64,000 nucleotides of DNA from assembly GCF_018122655.1 (NCBI RefSeq), contig NZ_JAGRQC010000001.1, positions 1,262,466 to 1,326,465 on the forward strand, written 5' to 3'. Positions within the stretch are counted from its first letter, which is position 1, and every line of letters begins with the position of its first letter. The position numbers and the translations under genes are program-made. This DNA comes from Stakelama marina. Its GTDB lineage: Bacteria; Pseudomonadota; Alphaproteobacteria; Sphingomonadales; Sphingomonadaceae. The notes beneath the pieces are model-generated. The model saw only the letters and a program-made list of their open reading frames with translations, was not told the origin of the DNA and did not search any database. Shown in pieces: positions 7,994 through 16,461 of the stretch.

Positions 7994-9801
7994 CAGCAGG
8001 GTCCTGCCATGAGCCAGTCGTCGCCGTCCTCGATGCGAGCGGGTGCCGGCGCGGCGTCGTCCGGTGCCGGGGCGATGTCGGGCATGATGATGGGGGCCGG
8101 CACCCATGCGGGCGCGATGGGCGGGAGGGCCGGTCCCTGGTCGATGGTGATCTTGGCTAGGGGCGAACCCGACACGCGCAGGAAAGCCTGGCCGGTCTTC
8201 AACGCCATGACCTCACTGTCGAGGATGAGCGACTTGCGCTCGCGGTGCAGCGCGAACGAGCCGCGCTCGCCCTTGGCCTTGTCGTCGAGCGATTCGGTCG
8301 TGCGCTGGTTCTCGACCTCGACCTGGCCGCACAGCTCGACCGCCCATGTCGCGGTGGCATGGTCGCCGACCGCCATGATGAGCTGGGTCGCGGTCTGCCC
8401 CGTGATGATGTGGACGCCCTCCTCGCCGTATTTGTCGCGGAGCTGGGCGACCGACTGGAAGGCGATGGTGATGGCCGCGCCGTATTTTCTCCCCTCCGGG
8501 AACAGGGTCATCAACGAGGTGATAGGCGGCAGCGAGGGCAGCTCGTCGAGGAAGAGCCAGGCCCGGCACGGCGCGTCGGTGCCGCGCTGGAGGATGGCGG
8601 CTGCGGCCGCGTCCAGCCATGCGGTGACCACGGGCAGGCCAGCGTCACGGTAGCGGCGCGGGGCGGTGAGGAAGATCAGGGGCTTGTCCCCCTCGTGCTG
8701 GTCGAGGGCGGCGTAGAACGCATCGAAGCTGAACGGTTGCGCCGACATCGGCACGGCCGCGAGCATGGCGACGATGCGGGCGGGTTGGCTGAGCATGAAG
8801 GCGACGCTGGAGCTGGCCTTCTCGGCCCCCGGTTCGAAAGCGCGCGCGGCTTCGGTTCTGGCGACGAGTTCGCGTAGCTCGTCCACGTTGGCGACGGTGA
8901 GCGTGGTGGCGAGCTGGTGGAGGTCGGTGCGGCCCTCGCGCACGAAGCGGTAGATGATGCGGGCGATGACGGCGCGCGCCTGCTCATACCAGATATCGTT
9001 GTCGCTGCGTCCCTTGGGGAGCGGTAGCAGAATGGCGGCGAGCCGATAGGCGTCGGCCGGGTCGGCGATGTCGGCCAGCGGATTCCAGCGGGCGGTCCTT
9101 GCGTCCCAGACATTGAGGATGATGTCGCCACGCTCCGGGCGGTAGAAACTGCGGATGTAGGAAGTGTCGGGGTCGTAGAGGAGCGCGTGTTCGCCGCGCG
9201 CGGCGATCTGGCGGACGAGGCCGCGCAAGGCGGTCGACTTGCCCGACCCGGACTGACCGACCGCGAGCAGGTGCCGGGTCTCGTTCGCGGGCGGAATGGG
9301 CACGCCGCCCAACTCGATGGGGGTGCCGTTCTTCCGTGCCCATGCGAGCAGCGATGCCAGCTCCTGCGCCGTCACCATACGGTTGCCGCGCTTCACCTGG
9401 TCGCGTGCCGCCTCGCGTGACGCCCTGACCCACTGGCGCGCCAGCAACGCCGGGATGCCGATCGCGAACAGCACGGCGAGCGGCACGCCGATATAGCCGA
9501 GCCTGTGCAGCATCCCGGTCGCGGCGACCTGTTCCGGGGACGGCACCGCCTCGAACCCGGTCGGCATGGTCTGCTGCGCCCGCAGCATCGCGGCCGGGTT
9601 AAGATGCTGGTTGATCTCATGGCGCAGCCACGCTTGCGCCAGCACCCGATCCCCCACACGGGTGGTCGTCCAGGTGAGCACGGCACCGAGCACCATGCCG
9701 AGCAGCCCGCCCAGCGCCGCGACGCGCAGCAGCGTCAGGACCGCGTTGGAACGGTGCGCCTCGATGACGCGGCCCCGGCTTGCCTCAAGCGCGCGGCTCA
9801 T
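7993..9801 (-). CDS. Type IV coupling protein (VirD4/TraD/TrwB family)
   Basis: This 602-residue ATPase would link the relaxosome to a type IV secretion channel at the inner membrane. Two N-terminal membrane segments (about residues 22-42 and 100-120) precede the motor domain with Walker A AVGQSGSGKST and a Walker B-like WLFLDELPSLPP, plus the conserved IAFQSVAQLRDKYG segment typical of TraD/TrwB. The start ATG 9801 overlaps the stop of the upstream ribbon-helix-helix gene (ATGA), and its stop overlaps the relaxase start, so the three form one translationally coupled operon. No secretion-channel (mating pair formation) genes are in the window. They may lie left of base 1, or the element may be mobilised by another system. 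Confidence 0.92.
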   Translation of the reverse strand: MSRALEASRGRVIEAHRSNAVLTLLRVAALGGLLGMVLGAVLTWTTTRVGDRVLAQAWLRHEINQHLNPAAMLRAQQTMPTGFEAVPSPEQVAATGMLHRLGYIGVPLAVLFAIGIPALLARQWVRASREAARDQVKRGNRMVTAQELASLLAWARKNGTPIELGGVPIPPANETRHLLAVGQSGSGKSTALRGLVRQIAARGEHALLYDPDTSYIRSFYRPERGDIILNVWDARTARWNPLADIADPADAYRLAAILLPLPKGRSDNDIWYEQARAVIARIIYRFVREGRTDLHQLATTLTVANVDELRELVARTEAARAFEPGAEKASSSVAFMLSQPARIVAMLAAVPMSAQPFSFDAFYAALDQHEGDKPLIFLTAPRRYRDAGLPVVTAWLDAAAAAILQRGTDAPCRAWLFLDELPSLPPITSLMTLFPEGRKYGAAITIAFQSVAQLRDKYGEEGVHIITGQTATQLIMAVGDHATATWAVELCGQVEVENQRTTESLDDKAKGERGSFALHRERKSLILDSEVMALKTGQAFLRVSGSPLAKITIDQGPALPPIAPAWVPAPIIMPDIAPAPDDAAPAPARIEDGDDWLMAGPC

Positions 9802-10163
9802 GGCTGCACTACGCGCGCGACATTGGGGGCGAGCTGTTCGACGAACGGCCGCTGCTGCTCCTGCGGTAGCATCTTGAGCGCGTGGAGGCGGGTCGTTGCG
9901 TAGGCCGCGAACGCGTTCACCGCCGCGTGCTCGCTGGCCTCGCTGCACGCGTCGACCTTGACGGCGAGGCGGGCGAGCGCGTCGAGGATGCGGTCCATCA
10001 GCGGGTCGATGGCGGGGACGCTCGGCTGCGGGGTGGCGAGCGCCGCTGCCAGCAACTCGCGCAGGACATCGGCGCGGCTCATCTTGGCGCTGGTCGCGCG
10101 CTGGTCGATGGCCTTGACGAGGCTGTGGTCGAGCCTCACTTGGACGGGAACGGTGACGGACAT
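9798..10163 (-). CDS. Ribbon-helix-helix conjugation accessory protein
   Basis: The first ~45 of 121 residues form a ribbon-helix-helix DNA-binding domain: strand VPVQVRLDHSLVKAIDQRA, then SRADVLRELLAAAL. The rest is helical and probably oligomeric. Proteins of this size directly upstream of a coupling protein and relaxase (TrwA, TraY or MobC-like) bind oriT, bend DNA and repress the transfer operon. It is the first gene of the mob operon, immediately next to the candidate oriT region (10164-10343). Exact family cannot be fixed without a search. Confidence 0.75.
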   Translation of the reverse strand: MSVTVPVQVRLDHSLVKAIDQRATSAKMSRADVLRELLAAALATPQPSVPAIDPLMDRILDALARLAVKVDACSEASEHAAVNAFAAYATTRLHALKMLPQEQQRPFVEQLAPNVARVVQP

Positions 10164-10343
10164 AGGCGTCTCGGTGTCTCGGGATTAATACAATTTATTC
10201 TCAGTGACTTATCTGCTCGCGCATACAGGGCGATACAGCTAGGGATCTGAGAACGCTGGCGGGTTTGCGCTGCACGGGTGCGTGAGGTGTGAATTCCGAA
10301 ACTCGGATGCGAAGCATCCTCGCGGAGCGACTCCACACGATTG
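10164..10343. other. Candidate origin of transfer (oriT) region
   Basis: This non-coding interval upstream of the ribbon-helix-helix/coupling protein/relaxase operon contains an AT-rich patch (10187-10210), a perfect hairpin GGATGC-GAA-GCATCC (10305-10319) and a G/T-rich stretch GTGCGTGAGGTGTGAATTCC just before it (10278-10297). Those are the usual ingredients of a MobF oriT: accessory-protein sites, an inverted repeat and a nearby single-strand nick sequence. Position next to the mob operon is the main argument. The nick site itself cannot be assigned from sequence alone. Confidence 0.4.
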
Positions 10344-10670
10344 CTAGCGCCGGTCGGTCAGGAGGTGGGCGTCGAAGAACGACGGCTCACGCTCTTCGGT
10401 CGGTTCAACGTAATCGTTGTTTGCCCAAGGCTGACGCGAGGCGAAGTAAAGCGCGGTCGGCTCCGTATTCGTGTTCGCGGCGGTCGACTCGTCCCGGCAA
10501 GTCGAATTGCGCAGCGTCCCAAGGACCTCGACTGCGCGCCGGTCCAGGTCGTTCCGGCTGACCAGGAACTCGTCTGGAAACGAGGGGTGCTGCGGGTCCA
10601 CCGTCAGCCAGTAGCCGCCCCCCCCATCCCGGAGGACCACCTCATATTTCACAAAAAGATTCTGGCTCAT
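10344..10670 (-). CDS. Hypothetical protein (108 aa)
   Basis: The product is a small soluble, acidic protein without a recognisable domain, signal peptide or membrane segment. ATG 10670 is preceded by GGAG at a good distance, so I prefer it to the ATG five codons upstream (10685). The N-terminal KYEVVLRDGGGGYWLTVDP resembles a beta-sheet module, and the C-terminal half is rich in Asn, Thr and Glu. It lies between the putative oriT and the comM junction and is therefore probably the last gene at this end of the mobile element. Function unknown. Confidence 0.45.
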   Translation of the reverse strand: MSQNLFVKYEVVLRDGGGGYWLTVDPQHPSFPDEFLVSRNDLDRRAVEVLGTLRNSTCRDESTAANTNTEPTALYFASRQPWANNDYVEPTEEREPSFFDAHLLTDRR

Positions 10671-10729
10671 AGAAAGCTCCACCATTCTGCCGGCACAGAT
10701 CGTGGCCGACTCGAGGGTGTAGCTTTATT

Positions 10730-11374
10730 TCACCTCAGCAGATTATGGCCGCCCGCCGCCGCGATCTCGAGCGCGCGCTTCGCGGTCTCCTGCCCCTTCA
10801 CCTGTTTCAGGTCCGGGCCGATAGCCGGCAGTTCAGCCTCGCCGGGCGCCGGGGCTGCGAGCAATTGATCGCCCTTGAAATGATTGAGCAGTCCGATCAG
10901 GTCGGACGCCGCGATCACCTCCACCGATCCGGCCCAGGCGGCCTCCGCGCCCTGCGCTGCCGGACATACCAGTCCCTTGTCCACGGAACCGGCGTGCAAC
11001 GCCGCCAGAAGAACGCCCGGCGACGGCGCTACCCGTCCGTCGAGGCCAAGTTCGCCGACAACGACATATTGCGACAGCGTTTCCGCATCGACAACGCCCA
11101 TCGCCGCGAGCAGCCCCAGCGCGATTGGCAGATCGTAATGCGAGCCTTCCTTCGGCAGGTCGGCGGGCGACAGATTGACGGTGATCCTTTTGGGCGGCAG
11201 CGAAAGGCCGATCGCCGCCATCGCCGCGCGCACGCGTTCCCTGCTTTCCGCTACCGCCTTGTCGGGCAGTCCGACGACGACGAAGGCGGGCACACCGGGC
11301 GCCACCTGAACCTGCACCTCTACGGCGCGCGCTTCCAGGCCAAGATAGGCTACCGTCGATACGATCGCGACCAT
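10730..11374 (-). pseudogene. comM: comM (YifB, Mg-chelatase-like AAA protein), truncated N-terminal part
   Basis: Intact ComM/YifB proteins are about 500 residues: an N-terminal Lon-like domain, a Mg-chelatase AAA+ ATPase and a C-terminal domain. ComM is a branch-migration helicase used in natural transformation. Here the first ~212 residues are normal (VAYLGLEARAVEVQV, PPKRITVNLSPADLPKEGS, VKGQETAKRALEIAAAGGHN), but the frame is cut after GGHNLL, at about 10736, followed by Arg and a stop. The Walker A motif (GPPGxGKT) that should follow at once is absent. Everything to the left is mobile-element DNA, so I infer insertion of the element into comM. The product, if made, would have no ATPase domain. 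Confidence 0.88.
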
Positions 11375-11478
11375 GCATTCCCCCCAACCGGCTTATGCAT
11401 AACGGCTTTTCGCCGACAGGGAACCATCCGTCGCCTCCGCGTCTTGCGAATCTAACACAGTGGCACCAGATAGGATCA

Positions 11479-11763
11479 GTGCCCCGTACCCCGCGTCCCA
11501 ACACCATTGCCCGGATCACGCTGCTCTGCCTCGGCGTGATCGTGATGCTCGCCTCTCCCCTGGTCGGCGCGATTCCGGGGCCGGGCGGAATCTTTGTCTT
11601 CGCGGCCGGACTAATCCTCGTTCTGCGTAATTCGCTGCTCGCGCGGCGCCTGTTCGTGCGCGCCAAGCATCGCTGGCCAAAGCTGGGCCATGTCGCCGAG
11701 CACGCGCTGCAACGGCGCAGCTTCAAGCGGCGACGCGCGCGCGACCGGAAATCTGCGCGTTGA
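11479..11763 (+). CDS. PGPGW-type small membrane protein
   Basis: This protein of about 94 residues has two hydrophobic segments (LLCLGVIVMLASPLVGAIPG and PGGIFVFAAGLILVLR) joined by a PGPGG turn. That pattern is seen in small putative transmembrane proteins (PGPGW family) of sphingomonads near rpmH. A basic tail (RRRARDRK) follows. The frame reaches back to an ATG at 11395, but the early part looks non-coding; GTG 11479 with AGGA closely upstream is preferred. It is transcribed divergently from comM and toward rpmH. Function is unknown. Confidence 0.6.
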   Translation: MPRTPRPNTIARITLLCLGVIVMLASPLVGAIPGPGGIFVFAAGLILVLRNSLLARRLFVRAKHRWPKLGHVAEHALQRRSFKRRRARDRKSAR

Positions 11764-11787
11764 CTTGGACGCCCACCTCGCTTATGG
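11760..11787 (+). promoter_or_regulatory. Possible promoter for rpmH-rnpA
   Basis: TTGACT (11760-11765) and TTATGG (11782-11787) are separated by 16 bases and lie 65 bases before the rpmH start, overlapping the stop of the upstream gene. This is a moderate match to a housekeeping promoter, and position is the main support. Confidence 0.3.
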
Positions 11788-11845
11788 CCTCGCGCAACGT
11801 GGTCGTCCTGTTGGGGCGACCCTTTTCTATTCAGAATTCGTAAGG

Positions 11846-12310
11846 ATGAACGATGAAGCGGACCTTTCAGCCGAGCAACCTCGTGCGTGCACGTCGTCAC
11901 GGCTTCCGCGCGCGGATGGCGACCCCGGGCGGCCGCAAGGTGATCCGGGCGCGCCGGGCGCGCGGTCGCAAGAAGCTGTCGGCGTAAGCGGACTCAAGAA
12001 GCGTAGCGAATATCTGGCGGCGAACCGCGGCAAGCGGGCGCCGATGCCGGGTTTCGTTCTGCTTGTCCATGATCGCGCCGATGGCGACCCGTCGATCCGG
12101 GTCGGCATTACCGTATCGAAAAAGGTGGGAAACGCCGTCGTCCGCAACCGGATGAAACGGCGTTTTCGCGCACTTGCGCGGGACATTCTGCCCGAACGTG
12201 GCATTGCCGGCGCCGACCATGTGCTGATCGGCCGACAGGGCGGCATAGAGCGCGACTGGTCACGGCTTCGCGCCGAACTCGGCAAGGCGCTGGGAAAGAT
12301 CGCGCGATGA
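11846..12310 (+). CDS. rnpA: Ribonuclease P protein component, start apparently upstream of rpmH
   Basis: The recognisable RnpA core begins with [13 protein letters not shown] (about 11989) and contains the signature [19 protein letters not shown], which binds RNase P RNA for tRNA 5' processing. No ATG, GTG or TTG occurs in this frame between the rpmH stop and the core, or anywhere within rpmH. The frame is open back to ATG 11846, seven bases before the rpmH ATG. Taken literally, rpmH would be nested in rnpA, giving a 154-residue protein with an extra ~48-residue N-terminal extension rich in Pro, Gly, Arg and Asp. Such nesting is described in Thermus. Other explanations are a rare start codon or a base error. 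The end overlaps yidD (ATGA). Confidence 0.85.
   Translation: MNDEADLSAEQPRACTSSRLPRADGDPGRPQGDPGAPGARSQEAVGVSGLKKRSEYLAANRGKRAPMPGFVLLVHDRADGDPSIRVGITVSKKVGNAVVRNRMKRRFRALARDILPERGIAGADHVLIGRQGGIERDWSRLRAELGKALGKIAR
11853..11987 (+). CDS. rpmH: 50S ribosomal protein L34
   Basis: The 44-residue product starts [18 protein letters not shown] and ends [11 protein letters not shown], which is the standard L34 sequence. The AAGGA six bases before ATG 11853 is a good ribosome binding site. It heads the conserved rpmH-rnpA-yidD-yidC group. The frame lies entirely inside the extended frame of rnpA (see that entry). Confidence 0.98.
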   Translation: MKRTFQPSNLVRARRHGFRARMATPGGRKVIRARRARGRKKLSA

Positions 12311-12519
12311 TCGCGAAACTGCTCATCCTGCTGGCAAGATTATGGCAACTCGGCCCCTCGGCGATGATGCCGCCGACGTGCCGCTACTCGCCATCCTGTT
12401 CGGCCTATGCAATCGAGGCACTTCGCCGCTATGGGGCGCTGAAGGGGAGTTGGCTCGCCATCCGGCGGATCGCGCGCTGCCATCCATGGGGCGGGTTCGG
12501 GCACGATCCGGTGCCATGA
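12307..12519 (+). CDS. yidD: Membrane protein insertion efficiency factor YidD
   Basis: This 70-residue protein has the family hallmark CRYSPSCSAYAIEALRRYGALKG followed by RRIARCHPWGGFGHDPVP. It is a small amphipathic inner-membrane-associated protein that helps YidC insert proteins. Its ATG overlaps the rnpA stop (ATGA at 12307-12310), and yidC follows 37 bases later, so the three are co-transcribed. Confidence 0.96.
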   Translation: MIAKLLILLARLWQLGPSAMMPPTCRYSPSCSAYAIEALRRYGALKGSWLAIRRIARCHPWGGFGHDPVP

Positions 12520-12556
12520 TCCCAGCCGCTCGGGGCAAAGTCATTCGGGGAACGAA

Positions 12557-14278
12557 GTGAAAGACGAACAGAAAAATCTCGCCATCTTCGCGGTGATCGC
12601 CGCCGCGCTGCTGTTCGCGTGGCAGCCGATTGTCAATCGCTTCTTTCCGTCCAACCCGAAGCCCACGACCGTCGAAAGCGGCGTCAAGGAAAAGCCCGCG
12701 CCCAACCCAAAGGCCGATCCGACCGCCGACGCGCCCAAGGCGCTGCGCGACCGCAAGGCGGTTCTTGCGTCGACCCCGCGTATCCCGATCCGGACGCCCA
12801 GCCTGCAGGGTTCGATCAACCTGAAGGGCCCGCGCATCGACGACCTCGTCCTGTCCGACTACAAGCAGACCGTCGCGAAAAACTCGCCGCCGATCCGTCT
12901 GCTATCCCCGGCAGGTGCTGAGAAATCCTATTTCGCCGGATTCGGCTGGCGCAGCGACGGCATCAAGGCGCCCGGCCCCGATACGGTCTGGAAAGCGCAG
13001 GGTGACGTCCTTTCGCCCGGCAAGCCGGTAACGCTCGAGGCCGATAACGGTCAGGGTCAGCGCTTTCGCATCACCATCGCGGTCGACGACCAATATATGT
13101 TCACGATCAAGCAGACGGTCGCGAACACCGGCGGCGGACCGGTTCAGGTACGTCCCTATGCACTGGTAAATCGCAGCGGCGAATCGGCCGACAAGGATAC
13201 CTGGACGATCCACACCGGGCCGATGGCAGTACATGACGGCGCGGCCGATTACGATATCGATTTCAAGGATTTGAAGGACGCGCCCGCCAAGTTCGACACG
13301 ACCGGCGGCTGGCTGGGCTTCACCGACAAATACTGGCTGACCGCGCTCGTCCCGGATCAATCCTCGGCGACCAGCGCGCAGTTCCGCTCCGGCGCGAACG
13401 ACACTTTCCAGGCCGATTACACACCGGCCTCTCCCGCCCTGCTCCAGCCGGGCCAGCAGACCAGCTACACCTCGCGCTTCTTTGCCGGCGGCAAGGAAGT
13501 CTCGGTACTCCAGCACTATCAGAATGACGGCCATATCGCGCTGTTCGACAAGGCGATCGACTGGGGCTGGTTCGAAATCGTCGAAAAGCCGATCTTCTAT
13601 TATCTCGACTGGCTGTTCCGCCATATCGGCAATTTCGGCGTCGCGATCATCCTGCTGACGCTCACGATCCGTGGTTTGATGTTCCCGATCGCGCAGCGCC
13701 AGTTCCGCTCGATGGCCGGCATGCGGGCGATCCAGCCGAAGATGAAGGCGTTGCAGGAACGCTATAAGGACGACAAGCCGCGCCTCCAGCAGGAGATGAT
13801 GCAGCTTTACAAGGATGAAAAGGTCAATCCGCTCGGCGGCTGCGCCCCTACCCTCCTTCAGATCCCGGTGTTCTTCGCGCTGTACAAGGTGCTCCAACTG
13901 ACGATCGAGATGCGTCACCAGCCGTTCGTCCTGTGGATCAAGGACCTGTCAGCACCCGACCCGCTGACGCCGGTAAACCTGTTCGGGCTGCTGCACTTCA
14001 CCCCGCCGCACATCATCGCGATCGGCGTTATTCCGATCCTGCTCGGCATCTCGATGTTCTTCCAGTTCCGCCTCAACCCGGCGCCGATGGACGACACGCA
14101 GAAGCAGATTTTCGGCCTGATGCCGTGGGTGCTGATGTTCGTGATGGCGCCGTTCGCGGTTGGTCTGCAGATCTACTGGATCACCTCGAACCTGGTGACC
14201 ATCGCGCAGCAACAATATCTGTACAGCCGCCATCCGCAGCTGAAGAAGCAGAAAGAGGAAGCGAAGGCGAAGGCATGA
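12557..14278 (+). CDS. yidC: Membrane protein insertase YidC
   Basis: YidC inserts and folds inner-membrane proteins, alone or with the Sec translocon. The 573-residue product has an N-terminal membrane anchor (AIFAVIAAALLFAWQPIV), a long periplasmic beta-sandwich domain (about 60-350) and the C-terminal 60-kDa inner-membrane core with GNFGVAIILLTLTIRGLMFP and the cytoplasmic helical hairpin KMKALQERYKDDKPRLQQEM. The last membrane segments and a basic tail (KKQKEEAKAKA) follow. The start is GTG 12557 with a GGGGAACGA-like site. It is followed at 13 bases by engB. Confidence 0.97.
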   Translation: MKDEQKNLAIFAVIAAALLFAWQPIVNRFFPSNPKPTTVESGVKEKPAPNPKADPTADAPKALRDRKAVLASTPRIPIRTPSLQGSINLKGPRIDDLVLSDYKQTVAKNSPPIRLLSPAGAEKSYFAGFGWRSDGIKAPGPDTVWKAQGDVLSPGKPVTLEADNGQGQRFRITIAVDDQYMFTIKQTVANTGGGPVQVRPYALVNRSGESADKDTWTIHTGPMAVHDGAADYDIDFKDLKDAPAKFDTTGGWLGFTDKYWLTALVPDQSSATSAQFRSGANDTFQADYTPASPALLQPGQQTSYTSRFFAGGKEVSVLQHYQNDGHIALFDKAIDWGWFEIVEKPIFYYLDWLFRHIGNFGVAIILLTLTIRGLMFPIAQRQFRSMAGMRAIQPKMKALQERYKDDKPRLQQEMMQLYKDEKVNPLGGCAPTLLQIPVFFALYKVLQLTIEMRHQPFVLWIKDLSAPDPLTPVNLFGLLHFTPPHIIAIGVIPILLGISMFFQFRLNPAPMDDTQKQIFGLMPWVLMFVMAPFAVGLQIYWITSNLVTIAQQQYLYSRHPQLKKQKEEAKAKA

Positions 14279-14290
14279 TGGGGAACCGTC

Positions 14291-14932
14291 ATGGCTGACG
14301 CCTTCGATCCGGACCTGATCGAGCGCGCGCGCAAGACCTTCGCAGGGCCGGTCGCGTTTCTTAAGTCGGCGCCGCAGCTTCAGCACCTGCCCGATCCGCA
14401 GGTGCCCGAGGTTGCGTTCGCCGGCCGATCGAACGTCGGCAAGTCTTCGCTGCTGAACGCGCTTACCGGGCGCAACGGGCTTGCGCGTACGTCGGTCACG
14501 CCGGGACGCACCCAAGAACTCAATTTCTTCGACGTGGGCGAACCGCTCGCTTTCCGGCTGGTCGACATGCCGGGATACGGCTTTGCCAAGGCGCCCAAGG
14601 ATGTCGTCAAGAAATGGCGTTATCTGGTCAATGATTTCCTGCGCGGTCGCGCGGTCCTGAAGCGCGCGCTTGTGCTGATCGACTCGCGTCACGGCATCAA
14701 GGATATCGACCGCGAAATCCTCGACATGCTCGACCAGGCGGCGGTGAGCTACCGGATCGTTCTGACGAAGGCCGACAAGGTGAAGGCAAGCGCGCTGGCC
14801 GAGGTTGCCGAACGCACTGCTGCGGAGGCACGCAAGCGCCCTGCCGCGCATCCCGACATCCTCGCCACGTCGAGCGAAAAGGGCATGGGCATCGCCGAGC
14901 TGCGCGCGGCTGTCGTCGAAGCAATCGGTTAA
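14291..14932 (+). CDS. yihA: Ribosome biogenesis GTPase EngB (YihA/YsxC)
   Basis: This TrmE-Era-EngA-EngB-Septin family GTPase is needed for large-subunit assembly. All G motifs are visible: G1 [15 protein letters not shown]2 [12 protein letters not shown]3 DMPGYGFA, G4 LTKADKVK, G5 TSSEKGMG. The length (213) is usual. It closes the rpmH-yidC group. The following 155 bases are non-coding and AT-richer (TTAACGTTTCGTTTACC), a plausible promoter area for the next lipoprotein gene. Confidence 0.96.
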   Translation: MADAFDPDLIERARKTFAGPVAFLKSAPQLQHLPDPQVPEVAFAGRSNVGKSSLLNALTGRNGLARTSVTPGRTQELNFFDVGEPLAFRLVDMPGYGFAKAPKDVVKKWRYLVNDFLRGRAVLKRALVLIDSRHGIKDIDREILDMLDQAAVSYRIVLTKADKVKASALAEVAERTAAEARKRPAAHPDILATSSEKGMGIAELRAAVVEAIG

Positions 14933-15087
14933 GCGCGCCGGCGCTTTGCCTCTGCAAACGAACGCTTGGCCGCAAAATGGCAGGGTTTCCGCGCCTTCCA
15001 GAGGCCCGGCTGCGAAAAATTAACGTTTCGTTTACCAGTCGATCTTAACTTTTCGGTAACGCGAACCCGTGACCGAAGGATCGGCAG

Positions 15088-15738
15088 ATGCGCCCCCGAA
15101 TTCTGATATTCTCACTGGCGGCAATGCTCGCCGCCTGTGCCCAGACGACCACCCGGTCCGTCGCAACACCGGCCGCGGAAGAACCCGCGCAGCCGGCATG
15201 GCGCTCGATCGCCAAACCCGAAGACGCGACCATGCTCGACGGGCTAGACGAAATCTGGTCCACCGGCCTCGCATTCGCGACCGAACATTCACCGGCCAAG
15301 GTGAAGGCCGAGGGCGCCATGATCGAACCCGGCGCGGCACTGGATCATCCGGCGTTGCCGCCCGGCTCCTATCGCTGCCGCGTCATCCGCATCGGCCGTT
15401 ATGCCGACAAATCAGGATTCAAGAGCTTCCCGCCCTTCTTCTGCCATGTAAAGAGCGCCGGCCCGGATCAGCTGACTTTCCTCAAGCAGACGGGGACCGA
15501 CCTGCCGAGCGGCTGGCTCTACCCGGACGGGGACAAGCGTTATGTCTTTCTCGGTGCGCAGCAGGACGAACCGGGCGACAATTCACTCGCCTATGGCCGT
15601 GACCGCAGTCGTGACATTGCAGGCTTTGTCGAACGTGTCGGGCCGTTCGAATGGCGGCTGGTCGTGCCGCACCGCGACCCCGACGGGCTCGATATCTATG
15701 CGCTGACCCCGGTTCCGCCGAATCAGCAACCGGACTGA
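15088..15738 (+). CDS. DUF4893-type lipoprotein
   Basis: The N-terminus MRPRILIFSLAAMLAACAQT is a lipoprotein signal with lipobox LAAC. The mature part carries the pattern WRSIAKPEDATMLDGLDEIW and PPGSYRCRVIRIGRYADKSG, as in DUF4893 proteins of sphingomonads. It is predicted to be a periplasmic, membrane-anchored protein of unknown function. It stands alone after engB, with GST next at a small distance. Confidence 0.7.
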   Translation: MRPRILIFSLAAMLAACAQTTTRSVATPAAEEPAQPAWRSIAKPEDATMLDGLDEIWSTGLAFATEHSPAKVKAEGAMIEPGAALDHPALPPGSYRCRVIRIGRYADKSGFKSFPPFFCHVKSAGPDQLTFLKQTGTDLPSGWLYPDGDKRYVFLGAQQDEPGDNSLAYGRDRSRDIAGFVERVGPFEWRLVVPHRDPDGLDIYALTPVPPNQQPD

Positions 15739-15795
15739 GTGCCGATACGCCCGGCTCCGTTGCCCCGGCTGCTGCGGAACGGTATCAGCGACGGC

Positions 15796-16461
15796 ATGCT
15801 AAAACTCATCATCGGCAACAAGGCATATTCCTCCTGGTCGCTGCGCGGCTGGCTGGCCGCGAAACAATCGGGCCTCCCGTTCGAGGAAGTGGTCGTTCCG
15901 CTTTACGATGATGAATGGGATCGCCGGCGCGAGGGCGATGAATTCGCGCCATCCTCGGGCAAGGTTCCGATCCTTTGGGATGGCGATGCCGTGGTCTGGG
16001 ACAGTCTCGCCATCATCGAATATCTCGATGACAAGTCTGGCGGGCTGAAATTCTGGCCGCAGGGAGACGCCGCGCGCGCGATGGCGCGATCGATGGCGGC
16101 GGAAATGCATTCGAGCTTTCCGGCGCTGCGCCGCCAGCACCCGATGAACATCCGCCAGACCTTCGAACCGAAAAAGCCGGAACCCGAAGTCATCGCCGAA
16201 CTGACCCGCATCATGGAGCTGTGGGCGCAGGCGCGCGCCCGGTTCGGCGGCGAGGGCGAGTTCCTGTTCGGCGAATTCGGGGCTGCCGACATCATGTTCG
16301 CGCCGGTGGTGACGCGAATCGTCACCTATTCGCTGCCCGTCGCGCGCTTTGCCCCGGCCTATATGCAGGCCGTCATCAGCCACCCCTTCATGCAGGACTG
16401 GATTGCCGCTGCCCAGGAAGAGGACTGGGTGATCGAACAATATGAGCAGCCGACACGGTGA
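15796..16461 (+). CDS. Glutathione S-transferase family protein
   Basis: The N-terminal thioredoxin-fold domain has KLIIGNKAYSSWSLRGWLAA (the SxWSLR stretch places the catalytic Ser/Thr), KVPILWDGDAVVWDSLAIIEYL with the cis-Pro and glutathione-binding S, then an all-helical C-terminal domain. The start at ATG 15796 begins directly at the domain; a longer frame to 15739 adds unlikely residues. The length (221) fits YfcF/stringent-starvation-like GSTs. The stop overlaps the GTG of the next small gene (GTGA). Substrate unknown. Confidence 0.88.
   Translation: MLKLIIGNKAYSSWSLRGWLAAKQSGLPFEEVVVPLYDDEWDRRREGDEFAPSSGKVPILWDGDAVVWDSLAIIEYLDDKSGGLKFWPQGDAARAMARSMAAEMHSSFPALRRQHPMNIRQTFEPKKPEPEVIAELTRIMELWAQARARFGGEGEFLFGEFGAADIMFAPVVTRIVTYSLPVARFAPAYMQAVISHPFMQDWIAAAQEEDWVIEQYEQPTR

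Noticed and set aside
5357..8653. Open frame of 1098 codons on the plus strand opposite the relaxase and coupling-protein genes
   Set aside because: It is an antisense shadow of two well-supported genes in very GC-rich DNA; it is Gly/Ala/Arg/Val-repetitive without any domain or ribosome binding site.
12902..13918. Open frame of 338 codons opposite yidC
   Set aside because: Antisense of a conserved essential gene, no family resemblance.
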